Below, in pieces: positions 33,122 to 43,660 of a stretch of DNA of 64,000 nucleotides (its first letter is position 1; each line of letters starts with the position of its first letter). Source of the stretch: Prosthecobacter sp. (GTDB lineage Bacteria > Verrucomicrobiota > Verrucomicrobiia > Verrucomicrobiales > Verrucomicrobiaceae). The DNA lies in NCBI RefSeq assembly GCF_034366625.1, contig NZ_JAXMIH010000001.1, positions 1 through 64,000 on the forward strand. Reading direction: 5' to 3'. The position numbers and the translations under genes are program-made. The notes under the pieces are model-generated. The model did no database searches. It was not told where the DNA came from and saw only the letters and a program-made list of their open reading frames with translations.

Positions 33122-33868
33122 TCAATCACGGCTGCGCAGCTTGGCCAGCAGGCGCAGGATTTCGAGGTAGAGCCAGACGAGCGTCACAAGCAGGCCGAAG
33201 GCGGCATACCATTCCATGTGCTTCGGCGCTCCTGATGCACAGCCATTCTCGATGAAATCGAAATCGAGCACGAGATTGAGCGCGGCGATGACGACGACGA
33301 AGCCGGAGAAGGCGATGCCGACCCAGCCGTTGCCAAACAAACCGGGAATCTGGATGCCAAACATGCCCAGCACCCAGGCGGCGAGATAGAACAACGCAAT
33401 CCCGCCCGTGGCGGCGAAGATACCGAGTTTGAAGTTCTCGGTGGGCTTGATCATGCCGGTCATGTAGGCGGCGAGCAGGGCAAACAGGATGCCGCAGGTG
33501 ATCATGACGGCCGTGAGCACGATGCCGCCAAACTGCTTCTCATAAAGCGCGGAGATGATGCCGATGATCACGCCTTTGGTGATGGCATAAAGCGGCGCGA
33601 GCGCGGGGGCCGTCTTCGGAACAAACGAAATGACCAAAGCCACCCCCAGGGGAACGATCCAGCCAAAGGTAAGCGCGGTGCCAAACCAGGAAGGCGCGTT
33701 GCCTTCCAACGCAATCTTCCAGCTCCAACTGGCTCCCGTGACGAGCAGCAGCGTGAGGATGGCCGTTTTAATGACGGTGCCGTTGAGGGTCATCACGCCA
33801 TCGGCGGCATTGCCGGTGCGTGAACGCTCGAAGACGTGGTCGCCAAGGGTGGGATTGGAGGTGCGCAT
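33122..33868 (-). CDS. Bax inhibitor-1/YccA-type membrane protein
   Basis: The 248-residue protein has seven predicted transmembrane segments (for example TVIKTAILTLLLVTGASW, TFGWIVPLGVALVISF and GIFAATGGIALFYLAAWVLGMF) and matches the BAX inhibitor (BI-1)-like YccA family, including the ALNLVLDFDFIENG segment typical of these proteins. The family contains inner-membrane proteins of uncertain function, possibly ion or protease regulators. It starts at ATG 33868. No ribosome binding site is prominent. Confidence 0.87.
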   Translation of the reverse strand: MRTSNPTLGDHVFERSRTGNAADGVMTLNGTVIKTAILTLLLVTGASWSWKIALEGNAPSWFGTALTFGWIVPLGVALVISFVPKTAPALAPLYAITKGVIIGIISALYEKQFGGIVLTAVMITCGILFALLAAYMTGMIKPTENFKLGIFAATGGIALFYLAAWVLGMFGIQIPGLFGNGWVGIAFSGFVVVIAALNLVLDFDFIENGCASGAPKHMEWYAAFGLLVTLVWLYLEILRLLAKLRSRD

Positions 33869-33958
33869 GATTGTGGGGCTGATTTCGATGGCAGCCTACA
33901 AGACGCGCGGCGGGTTGGTCAATCCACCTCTTTGGCGCAATTCACCCGGGTTTTGCGC

Positions 33959-36368
<2,410 letters not shown>

Positions 36369-36467
36369 GGTGTAGTGGTGACGAGCAGGTTCACCTGAGA
36401 TGACGCGGATGGACGGGTGATGCAAGGGCGAATTGGCCGCGCGGCCAAGTGGCCAGTTCTTGTTCCC

Positions 36468-36508
36468 AAAAACTGCGATCGGCGTCCCGAATCACTTCGG
36501 GACGCCGA
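36468..36508 (-). terminator. Intrinsic-terminator-like hairpin downstream of the SWIB gene
   Basis: A perfect 13-bp stem, TCGGCGTCCCGAA (36479-36491) with the complementary arm at 36496-36508 and a TCAC loop, lies 62 nt beyond the SWIB stop. On the minus strand a run of five T residues follows after a 6-nt spacer (36472-36468). The delayed T-tract makes it slightly unusual. Confidence 0.6.
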
Positions 36509-36569
36509 CCACGACGGCCATTTTCAGGCGGTCAATCTTCTGAATATCAGGGAAACCTGCGGCTGCCGG

Positions 36570-36857
36570 TTATTTGACGTGTGCGGAGACGAGCTTGGTC
36601 ATCTCAAACATGGTCACCTGGCTCTTGCCACCAAAGACGGCTTTCAGCGCCTCATCAGCGTTGATGTTGGTCTTCTTCGTTTGGTCCTGCAGGCCGTTCT
36701 TCTTGATGTATTCCCACAGTTTCTTGGTCATTTCGCCGCGAGAGAGCGGCGTGGAACCGATCACCTTCGCGAGAATCTCATCCGGCTGGACGGGCTTCGA
36801 GAGGGCTGGGTTCAGTTTGCGTGCTGGTTTTGGATCGGTGCTGGGTTTGGTTGGCAT
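36570..36857 (-). CDS. SWIB/MDM2 domain protein
   Basis: This 95-residue protein is a basic N-terminal tail (PTKPSTDPKPARKLNPAL) followed by a complete SWIB domain (LAKVIGSTPLSRGEMTKKLWEYIKKNGLQD and the ALKAVFGGKSQVTMFEMTKLVSAHV end). Bacterial SWIB proteins of this type are small and probably DNA-associated, known mainly from chlamydiae and their relatives in the PVC group; the function is not established. It is monocistronic with a terminator-like hairpin downstream. Confidence 0.9.
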   Translation of the reverse strand: MPTKPSTDPKPARKLNPALSKPVQPDEILAKVIGSTPLSRGEMTKKLWEYIKKNGLQDQTKKTNINADEALKAVFGGKSQVTMFEMTKLVSAHVK

Positions 36858-36965
36858 AGGAAGGAATGCTGGAGGTTGACTGTGTATGGGTCAATAGCGG
36901 TGATAAAGAGCTTTTTGTCCGGGGGCATCTCGATCAGCGCCCAGCCTAGGCGGCAAATTCGTCAT

Positions 36966-38129
36966 TCATCCTGCTGCTTTCGTCATTCCCTCCCCGCCCG
37001 CCTCCAGCAGCCGCACCTTTTTCTCCACCAGCGGCAGCCACAGGCTCACACGGGTGCCCAAACCTTCGCGGCTTTCGATGTCGATCTCGCCGCCATGCTC
37101 GCGGATGATGCGGCGCACAATGAGCAGGCCCAAACCGGTGCCGGTGCTGCGGGTGGTGGCGAAGGGCTGGAAGAGCTTGCCCATCTGCTCGGGGCTGATG
37201 CCTTTCCCCGTGTCTTCAAAGCTCAGGCGCACCTCGTAGTCGGTAAAGGTGCCGTTGATCGTCAGCGTGCCGCCATTCGGCATCGCCTGGCAGGCGTTGC
37301 GGATGAGATTGTACACCGCCTGCTTCATCTGGCCGGGATCGAGCGGCATGGCGGGCAAATCGGCCCGCAGATCGAGTTTGAGCTTCACCTTCGACTGCTC
37401 GATCTCCGGTTGCAGGAAGCGCACGCATTCATCCAGCAGCTCGCGCAACTGCACGCGCTGGAGCTGCGGCTGCGTGGGGCGGATGGCCGCCAGGAACTGG
37501 CCGATGATGAAATCGAGCCGCCGGATCTCGCCCGTGGCCACGTCGAGGTGCTCGCGCAGGCTTTCGCCCTTCGCGCCCATCTTTTTGAGGCGGCGTTCGA
37601 GGAGTTGGAGGTGGATGGTCAACGAATTGAGCGGATTGCCCAGCTCATGCGCTACTCCGGCCGCCAGGAGCGTGAAGGCGTTCAGCCGCTCGCTTTCGAG
37701 CTGTTCCTCGGTGCGCTTGCGGGTCTCCGTGACATCGCGGATCAGCATCACGAAGCCCAGCGGCGAGTCATCGTCGATGCTGGTGATGTAGAAATTGAGG
37801 TAGCGGTTCTCGGGGTAAAACACCTCCAGATCGCGGCTCACCACCGTGCCCGGCTTGAGCAGTTCGTTCCAGTCGAGACCACGCACGCCTTGGGCGAGTC
37901 GTTGTCCAAGCACCTGATCCTGCTGCATGCCGAAAAACGTGCAGGCCGCCCGGTTCACGTAGCTCACCTTGCCCTCGGTATCGAGCAGGATGACGCCCTC
38001 CTGCAACGCCTCGAACACCTTCTCCTGAAATTTCTTCTCCCGCAGCAGCTCCAGCACGATGCCCTGGACTTCGCCCGGTTCGAGGCGGTCCATGCGTTTG
38101 ATAAGCTTGTCGATGAAGGCAGATCTCAT
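36966..38129 (-). CDS. PAS-domain sensor histidine kinase
   Basis: From ATG 38129 the protein has 387 residues. A PAS domain covers about residues 35-130 (ALQEGVILLDTEGKVSYVNRAA), followed by a PAC-like VMLIRDVTE. The phosphoacceptor His161 lies in AAGVAHELGNPLNSL. The HATPase domain has NLIRNACQAMPNGG (N box), FEDTGKGI (D box) and TGTGLGLLIV (G2 box). No transmembrane segment is visible, so it is a cytoplasmic sensor. No response regulator is next to it, so it is an orphan in this window. The gene is divergent from cutA, separated by 12 bp. Confidence 0.92.
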   Translation of the reverse strand: MRSAFIDKLIKRMDRLEPGEVQGIVLELLREKKFQEKVFEALQEGVILLDTEGKVSYVNRAACTFFGMQQDQVLGQRLAQGVRGLDWNELLKPGTVVSRDLEVFYPENRYLNFYITSIDDDSPLGFVMLIRDVTETRKRTEEQLESERLNAFTLLAAGVAHELGNPLNSLTIHLQLLERRLKKMGAKGESLREHLDVATGEIRRLDFIIGQFLAAIRPTQPQLQRVQLRELLDECVRFLQPEIEQSKVKLKLDLRADLPAMPLDPGQMKQAVYNLIRNACQAMPNGGTLTINGTFTDYEVRLSFEDTGKGISPEQMGKLFQPFATTRSTGTGLGLLIVRRIIREHGGEIDIESREGLGTRVSLWLPLVEKKVRLLEAGGEGMTKAAG

Positions 38130-38141
38130 ACACTGGCGGTC

Positions 38142-38462
38142 ATGAACGACATCCTGATCGTCCTTTGCACCTTCCCGGACCTCGGGAAAGCCCGCGAGAC
38201 TGGCACGGCGCTGGTGGAATCGCAACTCGCTGCCTGCGTGAATCTCATCCCCGCCATCGAATCCATCTACCGCTGGGAGGGCAAGGTCGAAACCGCCGCC
38301 GAGGTGCTCGCCATCTTCAAAACCACGCCCGCCGCCTGGCCCCGCTTCGAATCACGCCTCCGCGAACTGCATCCCTACGACGTGCCGGAGATCGTGGCGC
38401 TCAAGCCGGAGCAGGTGACGGAGGGGTATGCGAAGTGGGTGGGGGAGAGTGTTGCCGTTTAA
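38142..38462 (+). CDS. cutA: Divalent cation tolerance protein CutA
   Basis: This 106-residue protein matches CutA throughout: MNDILIVLCTFPDLGKA, the AACVNLIPAIESIYRWEGK segment and the C-terminal RLRELHPYDVPEIVAL motif. CutA is a trimeric cytoplasmic protein linked to metal tolerance; its exact role is debated. Its 3' end (38331-38453) is repeated downstream at 39163-39286 after an inserted DUF433/DUF5615 pair. This intact copy is probably the functional gene. Confidence 0.93.
   Translation: MNDILIVLCTFPDLGKARETGTALVESQLAACVNLIPAIESIYRWEGKVETAAEVLAIFKTTPAAWPRFESRLRELHPYDVPEIVALKPEQVTEGYAKWVGESVAV
38331..38453 (+). repeat. Direct repeat, first copy (3' part of cutA)
   Basis: This 123-nt part of cutA recurs at 39163-39286. 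By my reading the copies differ by eight substitutions and one single-base insertion. The repeats bracket the toxin-antitoxin-like pair and a palindrome, which suggests duplication of the 3' end of cutA during an insertion event. Confidence 0.75.
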
Positions 38463-38479
38463 GGGGTCAACGTGGCGCG

Positions 38480-38797
38480 TTACAGCGCCACTTCCTCAAA
38501 GCCGCCACCTAGCACACGATTGACGGCGGCGAGAATCTCCGGGATGCGCTGCTGCGTGCGTGGCCAGGAGGTGGCCATCAGCACCACGATGCCGATGCGG
38601 CGGCCGGTGAGGTTCTGCTGATAGCAGAGGTTCTGGTCAGTCGTGATGAACACCTCATAGCCACTCTCCTCCGCGCACTTCAACAGCTCACCATTGGAGA
38701 TCATGGACCAGCCGCGCTCTGCGGTCGTATCCACGGGATGCGGGTGCAGATGTCTGCGCAGCGGCGCGGGTGTGCCTTGGTCGAACAGAATTCGCAT
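38480..38797 (-). CDS. DUF5615 PIN-like toxin-type protein
   Basis: The protein starts at ATG 38797 and has 105 residues. The PIN-like fold is suggested by MRILFDQG at the N-terminus (acidic residue at the usual position) and VFITTDQNLCYQQNLTGRRIGIVVL in the middle, matching DUF5615 (Mut7-C/PIN-like) proteins. These are commonly found as the toxin-like partner of DUF433 antitoxins. Its start follows the DUF433 stop with a 2-nt gap. RNase activity is assumed from the family, not seen. The 5' gene of the pair is the antitoxin. Confidence 0.8.
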   Translation of the reverse strand: MRILFDQGTPAPLRRHLHPHPVDTTAERGWSMISNGELLKCAEESGYEVFITTDQNLCYQQNLTGRRIGIVVLMATSWPRTQQRIPEILAAVNRVLGGGFEEVAL

Positions 38798-38799
38798 GA

Positions 38800-39021
38800 T
38801 CAGGCTGCCACCAACAGGCTGCGTTCCGCATGTTTCAGCACGGCTTCCACCTGCGCGCGTTGCACGCCGGGAAACCATTCGAGAAAGTCATCCACCGTTG
38901 CGCCATCCTCCAGGTTCTCAAACAAAGCACGCACCGGCACCCGCGTCCCTCGGAAAATCCACGCGCCGCTCACCCGCTCAGGGTCGCGTTCCACCGCAGG
39001 GCATTTTTGCCAGTCGTTCAT
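38800..39021 (-). CDS. DUF433 antitoxin-type protein
   Basis: This 73-residue protein (ATG 39021) matches DUF433: ERDPERVSGAWIFRGTRVPVRALFENLEDG and the FLEWFPGVQRAQVEAVLKHAER region, with the short winged-helix-like fold of VapB-like antitoxins. It sits directly before the PIN-like DUF5615 gene on the same strand, which is the expected order for a type II toxin-antitoxin pair. The pair lies inside a duplicated stretch of cutA, next to a palindromic repeat, so it may have been acquired. Other DUF433 family members are not toxin-linked. Confidence 0.82.
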   Translation of the reverse strand: MNDWQKCPAVERDPERVSGAWIFRGTRVPVRALFENLEDGATVDDFLEWFPGVQRAQVEAVLKHAERSLLVAA

Positions 39022-39079
39022 GGTGGGAGAATAGCCGCCCGGTCGTTGAGCCGCAACCTTTGTGTGCGGCACAGCGTGC

Positions 39080-39163
39080 CTGTGTGGCTGCTTTCGCCAG
39101 AAGGCGGAACGACCGGTGGCGGACGCATTGCCCCTCCACGCTCTGGCGAGCGTGGCCACACAG
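39080..39163. repeat. Imperfect inverted repeat (REP-like) upstream of the duplicated cutA end
   Basis: Two 21-nt arms (39080-39100 and 39143-39163) are imperfect reverse complements, sharing CTGTGTGGC at the outer end and a CGCCAG inner end. The right half also holds a hairpin CCACGCTC, TGGC, GAGCGTGG (39136-39155). The right arm ends exactly where the second cutA copy begins. Confidence 0.55.
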
Positions 39164-39293
39164 CCGCCTGGCCCCCGCTTCGAATCACGCCTGCGTGAAC
39201 TGCCTCCCTACGACGTGCCAGAGATCGTGGCGCTCAAACCGGAGCAGGTGGCGGAGAGCTATGCGAAGTGGGTGGGGGAGAGTGTTTCATAAT
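39163..39293 (+). pseudogene. cutA: Truncated cutA fragment (duplicated 3' end)
   Basis: This stretch matches the last third of the cutA gene at 38142-38462, with the encoded segment RFESRLRELPPYDVPEIVAL and the stop shifted by a few codons (GESVS then TAA). The 5' two-thirds of the gene, including the start, are absent, and one extra C upstream would break the reading frame with the intact copy. The match starts directly at the end of the inverted repeat. It cannot make a full CutA protein and is best read as a pseudogene left by a duplication or insertion. Confidence 0.78.
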
Positions 39294-39309
39294 GACCCCC
39301 AGTTGGACG

Positions 39310-39726
39310 TCATTGGGATTGGTATTGTTTGATGCGTTCCTTTGCTGTCTCTAGTGCGCCGTCAGGCCATACATCAATCTTGCTGTCGTCTGCCATGTAG
39401 CGGTCAGTAAAGTCCTGGGCGAAAGCGAGATAACCTTGGTTGGTATCGTCGTAGCAGCTTTGGTTGCGAATCCAGAGGTCGAGAATGGCGATGTCGATGG
39501 TCGCGGATAAATGAAGAACCTCGCGGATAACATCTCGCCACTGGCTCGATTGAGTGGAGAATATCTTCTGGAGATTCATTGCCTGGATGGAGTCGATCTT
39601 ATCGGACGGCAAATGGCCCATTACGTCCAAGATGTAGTCTTCAAAAAAGAGATAGATTGGATTCTCCTTGTAGCGAGGATTGTCGAATACCGATTTCTTC
39701 GGCTGTTTATTTTTGAAGGGCCACAT
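39310..39726 (-). CDS. Orphan hypothetical protein
   Basis: A 138-residue protein with a basic, Trp/Phe-containing start (MWPFKNKQPKKSVFDNPRYK) and an otherwise soluble, helix-prone sequence with no signal peptide or membrane segment. No domain is recognised. The base composition looks clearly more AT-rich than the neighbouring genes, which suggests recent acquisition. It lies between the duplicated cutA end and gltX, in the same small accessory island as the DUF433/DUF5615 pair. It resembles small immunity-like or orphan proteins only in style. Confidence 0.65.
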   Translation of the reverse strand: MWPFKNKQPKKSVFDNPRYKENPIYLFFEDYILDVMGHLPSDKIDSIQAMNLQKIFSTQSSQWRDVIREVLHLSATIDIAILDLWIRNQSCYDDTNQGYLAFAQDFTDRYMADDSKIDVWPDGALETAKERIKQYQSQ

Positions 39727-39754
39727 ATGACTAGAAGCGTGGAATATCGTCTAA

Positions 39755-41077
39755 CTATGCGACCAGCACCTCAGTCAGCGCCCGCTGAATTCTTGCCAAC
39801 GTCTTCTCTTTCCCAATCAACTGCGCAATCGTCGTGACACCCGGCCCGCGTGACTGGCCGCTGAGAGCGAAACGCAGCAGTGGCATCATGGCACCAGGTT
39901 TCACGCTCAAAGCCTTCGCGGCGGCTTCGACGGCATCATGCACACTCTGCTCCGTCCATTCGGTGGCTTGGGCGAGTTGATCGCTGGCGGCCTTGAGCAG
40001 GCCGGCGTTTTCGGGTTTGGCCTTCAGTTTGGTCACGACATCGGCCTCGAAGGGGAAATCCTCGCGGAAGAAGTAATGCACCCACTCGGGCAGCTCGGTG
40101 AGCAGGCTGACCTTCTCGCGTACGCTGTGAACGGCGGCGGCGGCCAACGCGTCATCGGTCCAGGCGAGGCCTTTGGCGGTCAGGAACGGCTTCGCGTGCT
40201 TCAGCAGGTCTGCGGGGCTCAGTTCGCGCAGGTACTGGGCGTTGAACCACTGCGCTTTCTTGAGATCGAACTTCGCGTTGCTGCTGTGGATGGCGTCGGC
40301 GTCGAACAGCGCGGTGAGTTCGGTGCGGGAGAGTTTTTCGCTCTCGGCCTTCGGCGTCCAGCCGAGCATGCAGAGGTAATTGAACACGGCGTCGGGCAGG
40401 AAACCGGCGTTCATGTAGCTGTGCTCGATGGCGCTGCCTTCGTCGCGCTTGCTCATCTTGGTGCCGTCCGGATTCAAAATCAGCGGGATGTGCGCGTAGG
40501 TCGGCGCGGTGGCACCGAAGGCGTTGAAGAGGTCGATGTGCTTCCAGGTGTTCGACAGATGATCCTCGCCGCGAATGACGTGCGAGATGCGCATCTCGAT
40601 GTCATCGACGACATTGACGAAATGGAAGATGTAGCTGCCGTCCGGGCGGCGGATCGTCATGTCCGGCTCCTCGGTGGGTGCGAAGGTCACATCGCCGCAG
40701 ACCAGATCATGCACGGTGATGGCCGTGCGGCTGAATTTGAAGCGCATTGCGCCGTCGTGCTCGGCATAGACGCGTCCAGCGTCCTCCAGCTTCTTGAAAT
40801 AGGCATCGTAGAGGTCCTTGCGTTGGCTTTGGAAATACGGGCCGCAATCACCGCCGGCTTCCGGGCCTTCATCCCAGTCCAGCCCGAGCCAGCGCATGCC
40901 CTTGAGAATGCCCGCCGCCGCTTCAGCCGTGTTGCGCGCACCATCGGTGTCTTCCACCCGCAGCACGAACGTGCCGCCGTGCTTGCGGGCCATCAGCCAG
41001 TTAAACAAGGCCGTGCGTGCGCCTCCGACGTGGAGATCACCGGTGGGAGAGGGGGCAAAGCGGACGCGGATGGACAT
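39755..41077 (-). CDS. gltX: Glutamyl-tRNA synthetase
   Basis: From ATG 41077 the protein is 440 residues, slightly shorter than the usual 470. The class-I motifs are clear: the HIGH variant in FAPSPTGDLHVGGARTALFNW, the zinc-region-like block, LRVEDTDGARNT and the KMSKS equivalent KMSKRDEGS. It charges tRNA(Glu) with glutamate in the cytoplasm. The C-terminal anticodon-binding region appears complete (the TELPEWVHYFF region and LIGKEKTLARIQRAL at the end). It is transcribed towards the accessory island. Confidence 0.95.
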   Translation of the reverse strand: MSIRVRFAPSPTGDLHVGGARTALFNWLMARKHGGTFVLRVEDTDGARNTAEAAAGILKGMRWLGLDWDEGPEAGGDCGPYFQSQRKDLYDAYFKKLEDAGRVYAEHDGAMRFKFSRTAITVHDLVCGDVTFAPTEEPDMTIRRPDGSYIFHFVNVVDDIEMRISHVIRGEDHLSNTWKHIDLFNAFGATAPTYAHIPLILNPDGTKMSKRDEGSAIEHSYMNAGFLPDAVFNYLCMLGWTPKAESEKLSRTELTALFDADAIHSSNAKFDLKKAQWFNAQYLRELSPADLLKHAKPFLTAKGLAWTDDALAAAAVHSVREKVSLLTELPEWVHYFFREDFPFEADVVTKLKAKPENAGLLKAASDQLAQATEWTEQSVHDAVEAAAKALSVKPGAMMPLLRFALSGQSRGPGVTTIAQLIGKEKTLARIQRALTEVLVA

Positions 41078-41187
41078 GGGAAAGTGGGCGGAGGGGTTGA
41101 AACGGGGTGGCGACAATAGCCGGGATTCGCCGCTGCAAATTTCAAATCTCAAATTTCCAAGCGCGCATCGGTGGTTATGCTCACCGC

Positions 41188-42678
41188 ATGAAAAAGATCA
41201 TCCGCCTTGTCCTCATCCTGCTGGGGTTGTTCACGCTGCTGGCGGTCGCCGCACCGCTGGGCGGCGCCTGGTGGCTGAGAAGCTACGTGAACAAGGAGCG
41301 TCTCGTGCTGGAGACGGAGAAGAACATCAACGCTCGCGTGCAACTCGATGACGTGGTGTTCACGCTCTTTGCCTGGCCGCCGACGCTTCGACTCAGCGGT
41401 CTGAAGATCGCACCGCGTGACCAGTATGCCGGAACGCCGCTGGAGGCGCGCCCGCCGCTCAAGCATGCGCCGGTGGAGATCGAAATGGCTTACCTCGAAC
41501 TGGAGCCGGCCGGGCTGTGGCGGCGGGACGTTTACCCGCGCGTGCTGCGCATCATGGGCGTGGAAGTGCAGGAAACGCTGAGTCCGCAGGGCAGCTCCTT
41601 GGAAAGGCTGTTTCAGCGGCCCACGGAAGGCATGCTGTTGACCGCAGATGGCGTGCCACGCGCGATCCCGGTGCCTCCACCTGGGGCCGAACCACCGGTG
41701 ACTGTGCCGCTAGCCCCTGGCAAGCCCACCCTGGTGCAGGAAACCACCGAGCCGGTGATTGCCTCCGTCCCCAATGTGGACGTGCCGCCGAATGAGAAAT
41801 CACGCGCCGCACGGCTGGCCCTGCAGGAAATCAGCATCGAGCAGGCACACTTTCATATCATCAACCAGGACGCTGATGCCAAGTTCGACGCCGACATCAG
41901 TGACTTCAGCCTCGCCTTGACCGATATCGACATCGACCCGGATAATCTCGCGGCGCACAACCGCCTGCATGCCCGTCTGAGTGCCAAAGTGGTGGTGGAT
42001 GGCGTGGCGAAGATCGGCGGAAACATGCAGCAGGTGCATTTTGCCGACATGAGGCTGCATGGTGAAGGCGAGGTGAACCCGGCCGATCCTGCCACGGGGA
42101 TGTGGTCGCCCGCCGCGATGCTCAAGCTCACCATCGACCGCGGCTCGACCCTCGGCGGCCACATCACCATCGGCGACGCCGCAGGCGAGAACCTCGACAA
42201 GCTCATGAAATACGGCATTGATCTGCGCGGCATCCGTCTCGGCGGCCCGCTGGCGCAGGATCTCAATATCCACATCCTCTCGAAGGACCAGCGCGTGACC
42301 TTTCTCGACAACGCCCACCTCGCGCTGCCCGATTACGAGGTCACGGTGAAGCGGGATTCCTGGCTGGACATGGCCAAGGACGACCAGACACTGCTCACGC
42401 GACTGTATTGCGGCCCGGCCTTGAAGGAACAGGTCGTGCGCGGCGTCGCTTCCCGGGGGTTGGGCGAGACGATCTCCCGCATGGTGGTCGATGGCTTCTC
42501 TGATGAGCAGGGTCGTCTCTCCTTCGACCTCACGATCACCGGCACACTCTCCCATCCGAAGGTGAAGCCGGACATCCAGCGCCGTTTGGAGGGGCTTCTT
42601 GGTGGCGACATCGAGGACAAGGCCAAGGAGCTGATCGACACCTTCAAAGGCCTCAAAGGATTGTTCAAAAAAGACTGA
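41188..42678 (+). CDS. AsmA-like envelope protein
   Basis: The 496-residue protein (ATG 41188) starts with a signal anchor (IIRLVLILLGLFTLLAVAAPL). It has the AsmA/DUF748-like organisation: INARVQLDDVVFTLFAWPPTLRLSGLKI near the start, repeated amphipathic beta-rich units (for example GGNMQQVHFADMRLHGEGEV) and a final segment VKPDIQRRLEGLLGGDIEDKAKELID like the AsmA C-terminus. Such proteins span the periplasm and are linked to outer-membrane lipid transport. It lies 2 nt upstream of galU and is probably cotranscribed with it. Confidence 0.82.
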   Translation: MKKIIRLVLILLGLFTLLAVAAPLGGAWWLRSYVNKERLVLETEKNINARVQLDDVVFTLFAWPPTLRLSGLKIAPRDQYAGTPLEARPPLKHAPVEIEMAYLELEPAGLWRRDVYPRVLRIMGVEVQETLSPQGSSLERLFQRPTEGMLLTADGVPRAIPVPPPGAEPPVTVPLAPGKPTLVQETTEPVIASVPNVDVPPNEKSRAARLALQEISIEQAHFHIINQDADAKFDADISDFSLALTDIDIDPDNLAAHNRLHARLSAKVVVDGVAKIGGNMQQVHFADMRLHGEGEVNPADPATGMWSPAAMLKLTIDRGSTLGGHITIGDAAGENLDKLMKYGIDLRGIRLGGPLAQDLNIHILSKDQRVTFLDNAHLALPDYEVTVKRDSWLDMAKDDQTLLTRLYCGPALKEQVVRGVASRGLGETISRMVVDGFSDEQGRLSFDLTITGTLSHPKVKPDIQRRLEGLLGGDIEDKAKELIDTFKGLKGLFKKD

Positions 42679-42680
42679 CC

Positions 42681-43553
42681 ATGTCCCAACGCGTCCGCAA
42701 AGCTGTCATTCCCGCCGCTGGCTACGGCACCCGCTTCCTCCCCATCTCCAAGGCCGTGCCGAAGGAGATGCTGCCGCTGGTGGACAAGCCGGTGATCCAG
42801 TATGTCGTCGAAGAAGCCGTCGCGTCCGGCATCGAGGACATCCTCATCATCATCTCGCGCTCCAAACGTTCGATTGAGGAGCATTTTCATCCTGCCTTCG
42901 ATCTCGAGGCCGAACTCGCCGCCAAAGGCCGCGATGCTGACCTCGCTGAGCTGCGCCGCATGCAGACCATGGCACGCATCCATTTCATCTGGCAGCCAAA
43001 AATGGGCGGCCTCGGCGACGCAATCCTCCATGCCCGCGATCATGTCGGCAATGAACCTTTCGCCGTTCTGCTGGGCGACACCGTCGTCACCAGCTACATT
43101 GACAAGCCTGTCACACGTCAACTGGCCGATGTCGTTGAAACGCACGGCGGTTCTGCGGTCGCGCTGCAACAAGTGCCGCCCGAAAAAGTCAGCCGCTACG
43201 GCATTCTCGGTGGCAATGAAATCTCCCCCGGCCTCATTCGTGCCACCACCTTCGTCGAGAAGCCGAAACCCGAGGAGGCGCCGTCCAATCTCGCTGTCAG
43301 TGCACGCTACGTGCTTTCGCCACGCATCTTTGACCACCTCGCCAAAACACCGCCCGGCAAAGGCGGCGAACTCCAGCTCACCGATGCGATGGCCAGCCTC
43401 ATGCGCGAGGAAACACTTTATGGCCTGCGCTACGACGGCGCACGTCACGACATCGGTAACAAGCTTGATTTCATCAAGGCCAACATCCACTTCGGCCTGC
43501 AACGCGACGACATCGCCCCTGCCCTGCGCGAGTATTTGAAGTCGCTCGTTTGA
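42681..43553 (+). CDS. galU: UTP-glucose-1-phosphate uridylyltransferase
   Basis: This 290-residue protein has the GalU nucleotidyltransferase signature PAAGYGTRFLPISKAVPKEM at the start, with DKPVIQYVVEEAV and a metal-binding LLGDTVV motif near residue 135. It makes UDP-glucose in the cytoplasm for envelope polysaccharides and glycolipids; the glycosyltransferase at 22760 and AsmA-type protein next to it fit an envelope role. The start is the ATG 2 nt after the AsmA-like stop. Confidence 0.95.
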   Translation: MSQRVRKAVIPAAGYGTRFLPISKAVPKEMLPLVDKPVIQYVVEEAVASGIEDILIIISRSKRSIEEHFHPAFDLEAELAAKGRDADLAELRRMQTMARIHFIWQPKMGGLGDAILHARDHVGNEPFAVLLGDTVVTSYIDKPVTRQLADVVETHGGSAVALQQVPPEKVSRYGILGGNEISPGLIRATTFVEKPKPEEAPSNLAVSARYVLSPRIFDHLAKTPPGKGGELQLTDAMASLMREETLYGLRYDGARHDIGNKLDFIKANIHFGLQRDDIAPALREYLKSLV

Positions 43554-43660
43554 AACAATGCCTCGAAAATGTGCTGGTCAGCGATGCTTTGGTATTGTGA
43601 AGCACAATTTTACGCTGACGGCTTGGCAAGGGGTGTGGTGACGCGTAGCTTCGCTCTATT
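43554..43660. other. Intergenic region upstream of sppA with a small inverted repeat
   Basis: The 107-nt gap after galU holds an inverted repeat ATTGTG, AAG, CACAAT (43594-43608) followed by TTT. The stem is short and A/T-rich, so it could be a weak galU terminator or an operator for sppA. No firm -35/-10 pair was found. Confidence 0.3.

Noticed and set aside
36417..38462. 681-residue open frame on the plus strand that ends with the cutA sequence
   Set aside because: Only the last 106 codons are a real gene (cutA). The upstream part is antisense to the SWIB and histidine kinase genes.
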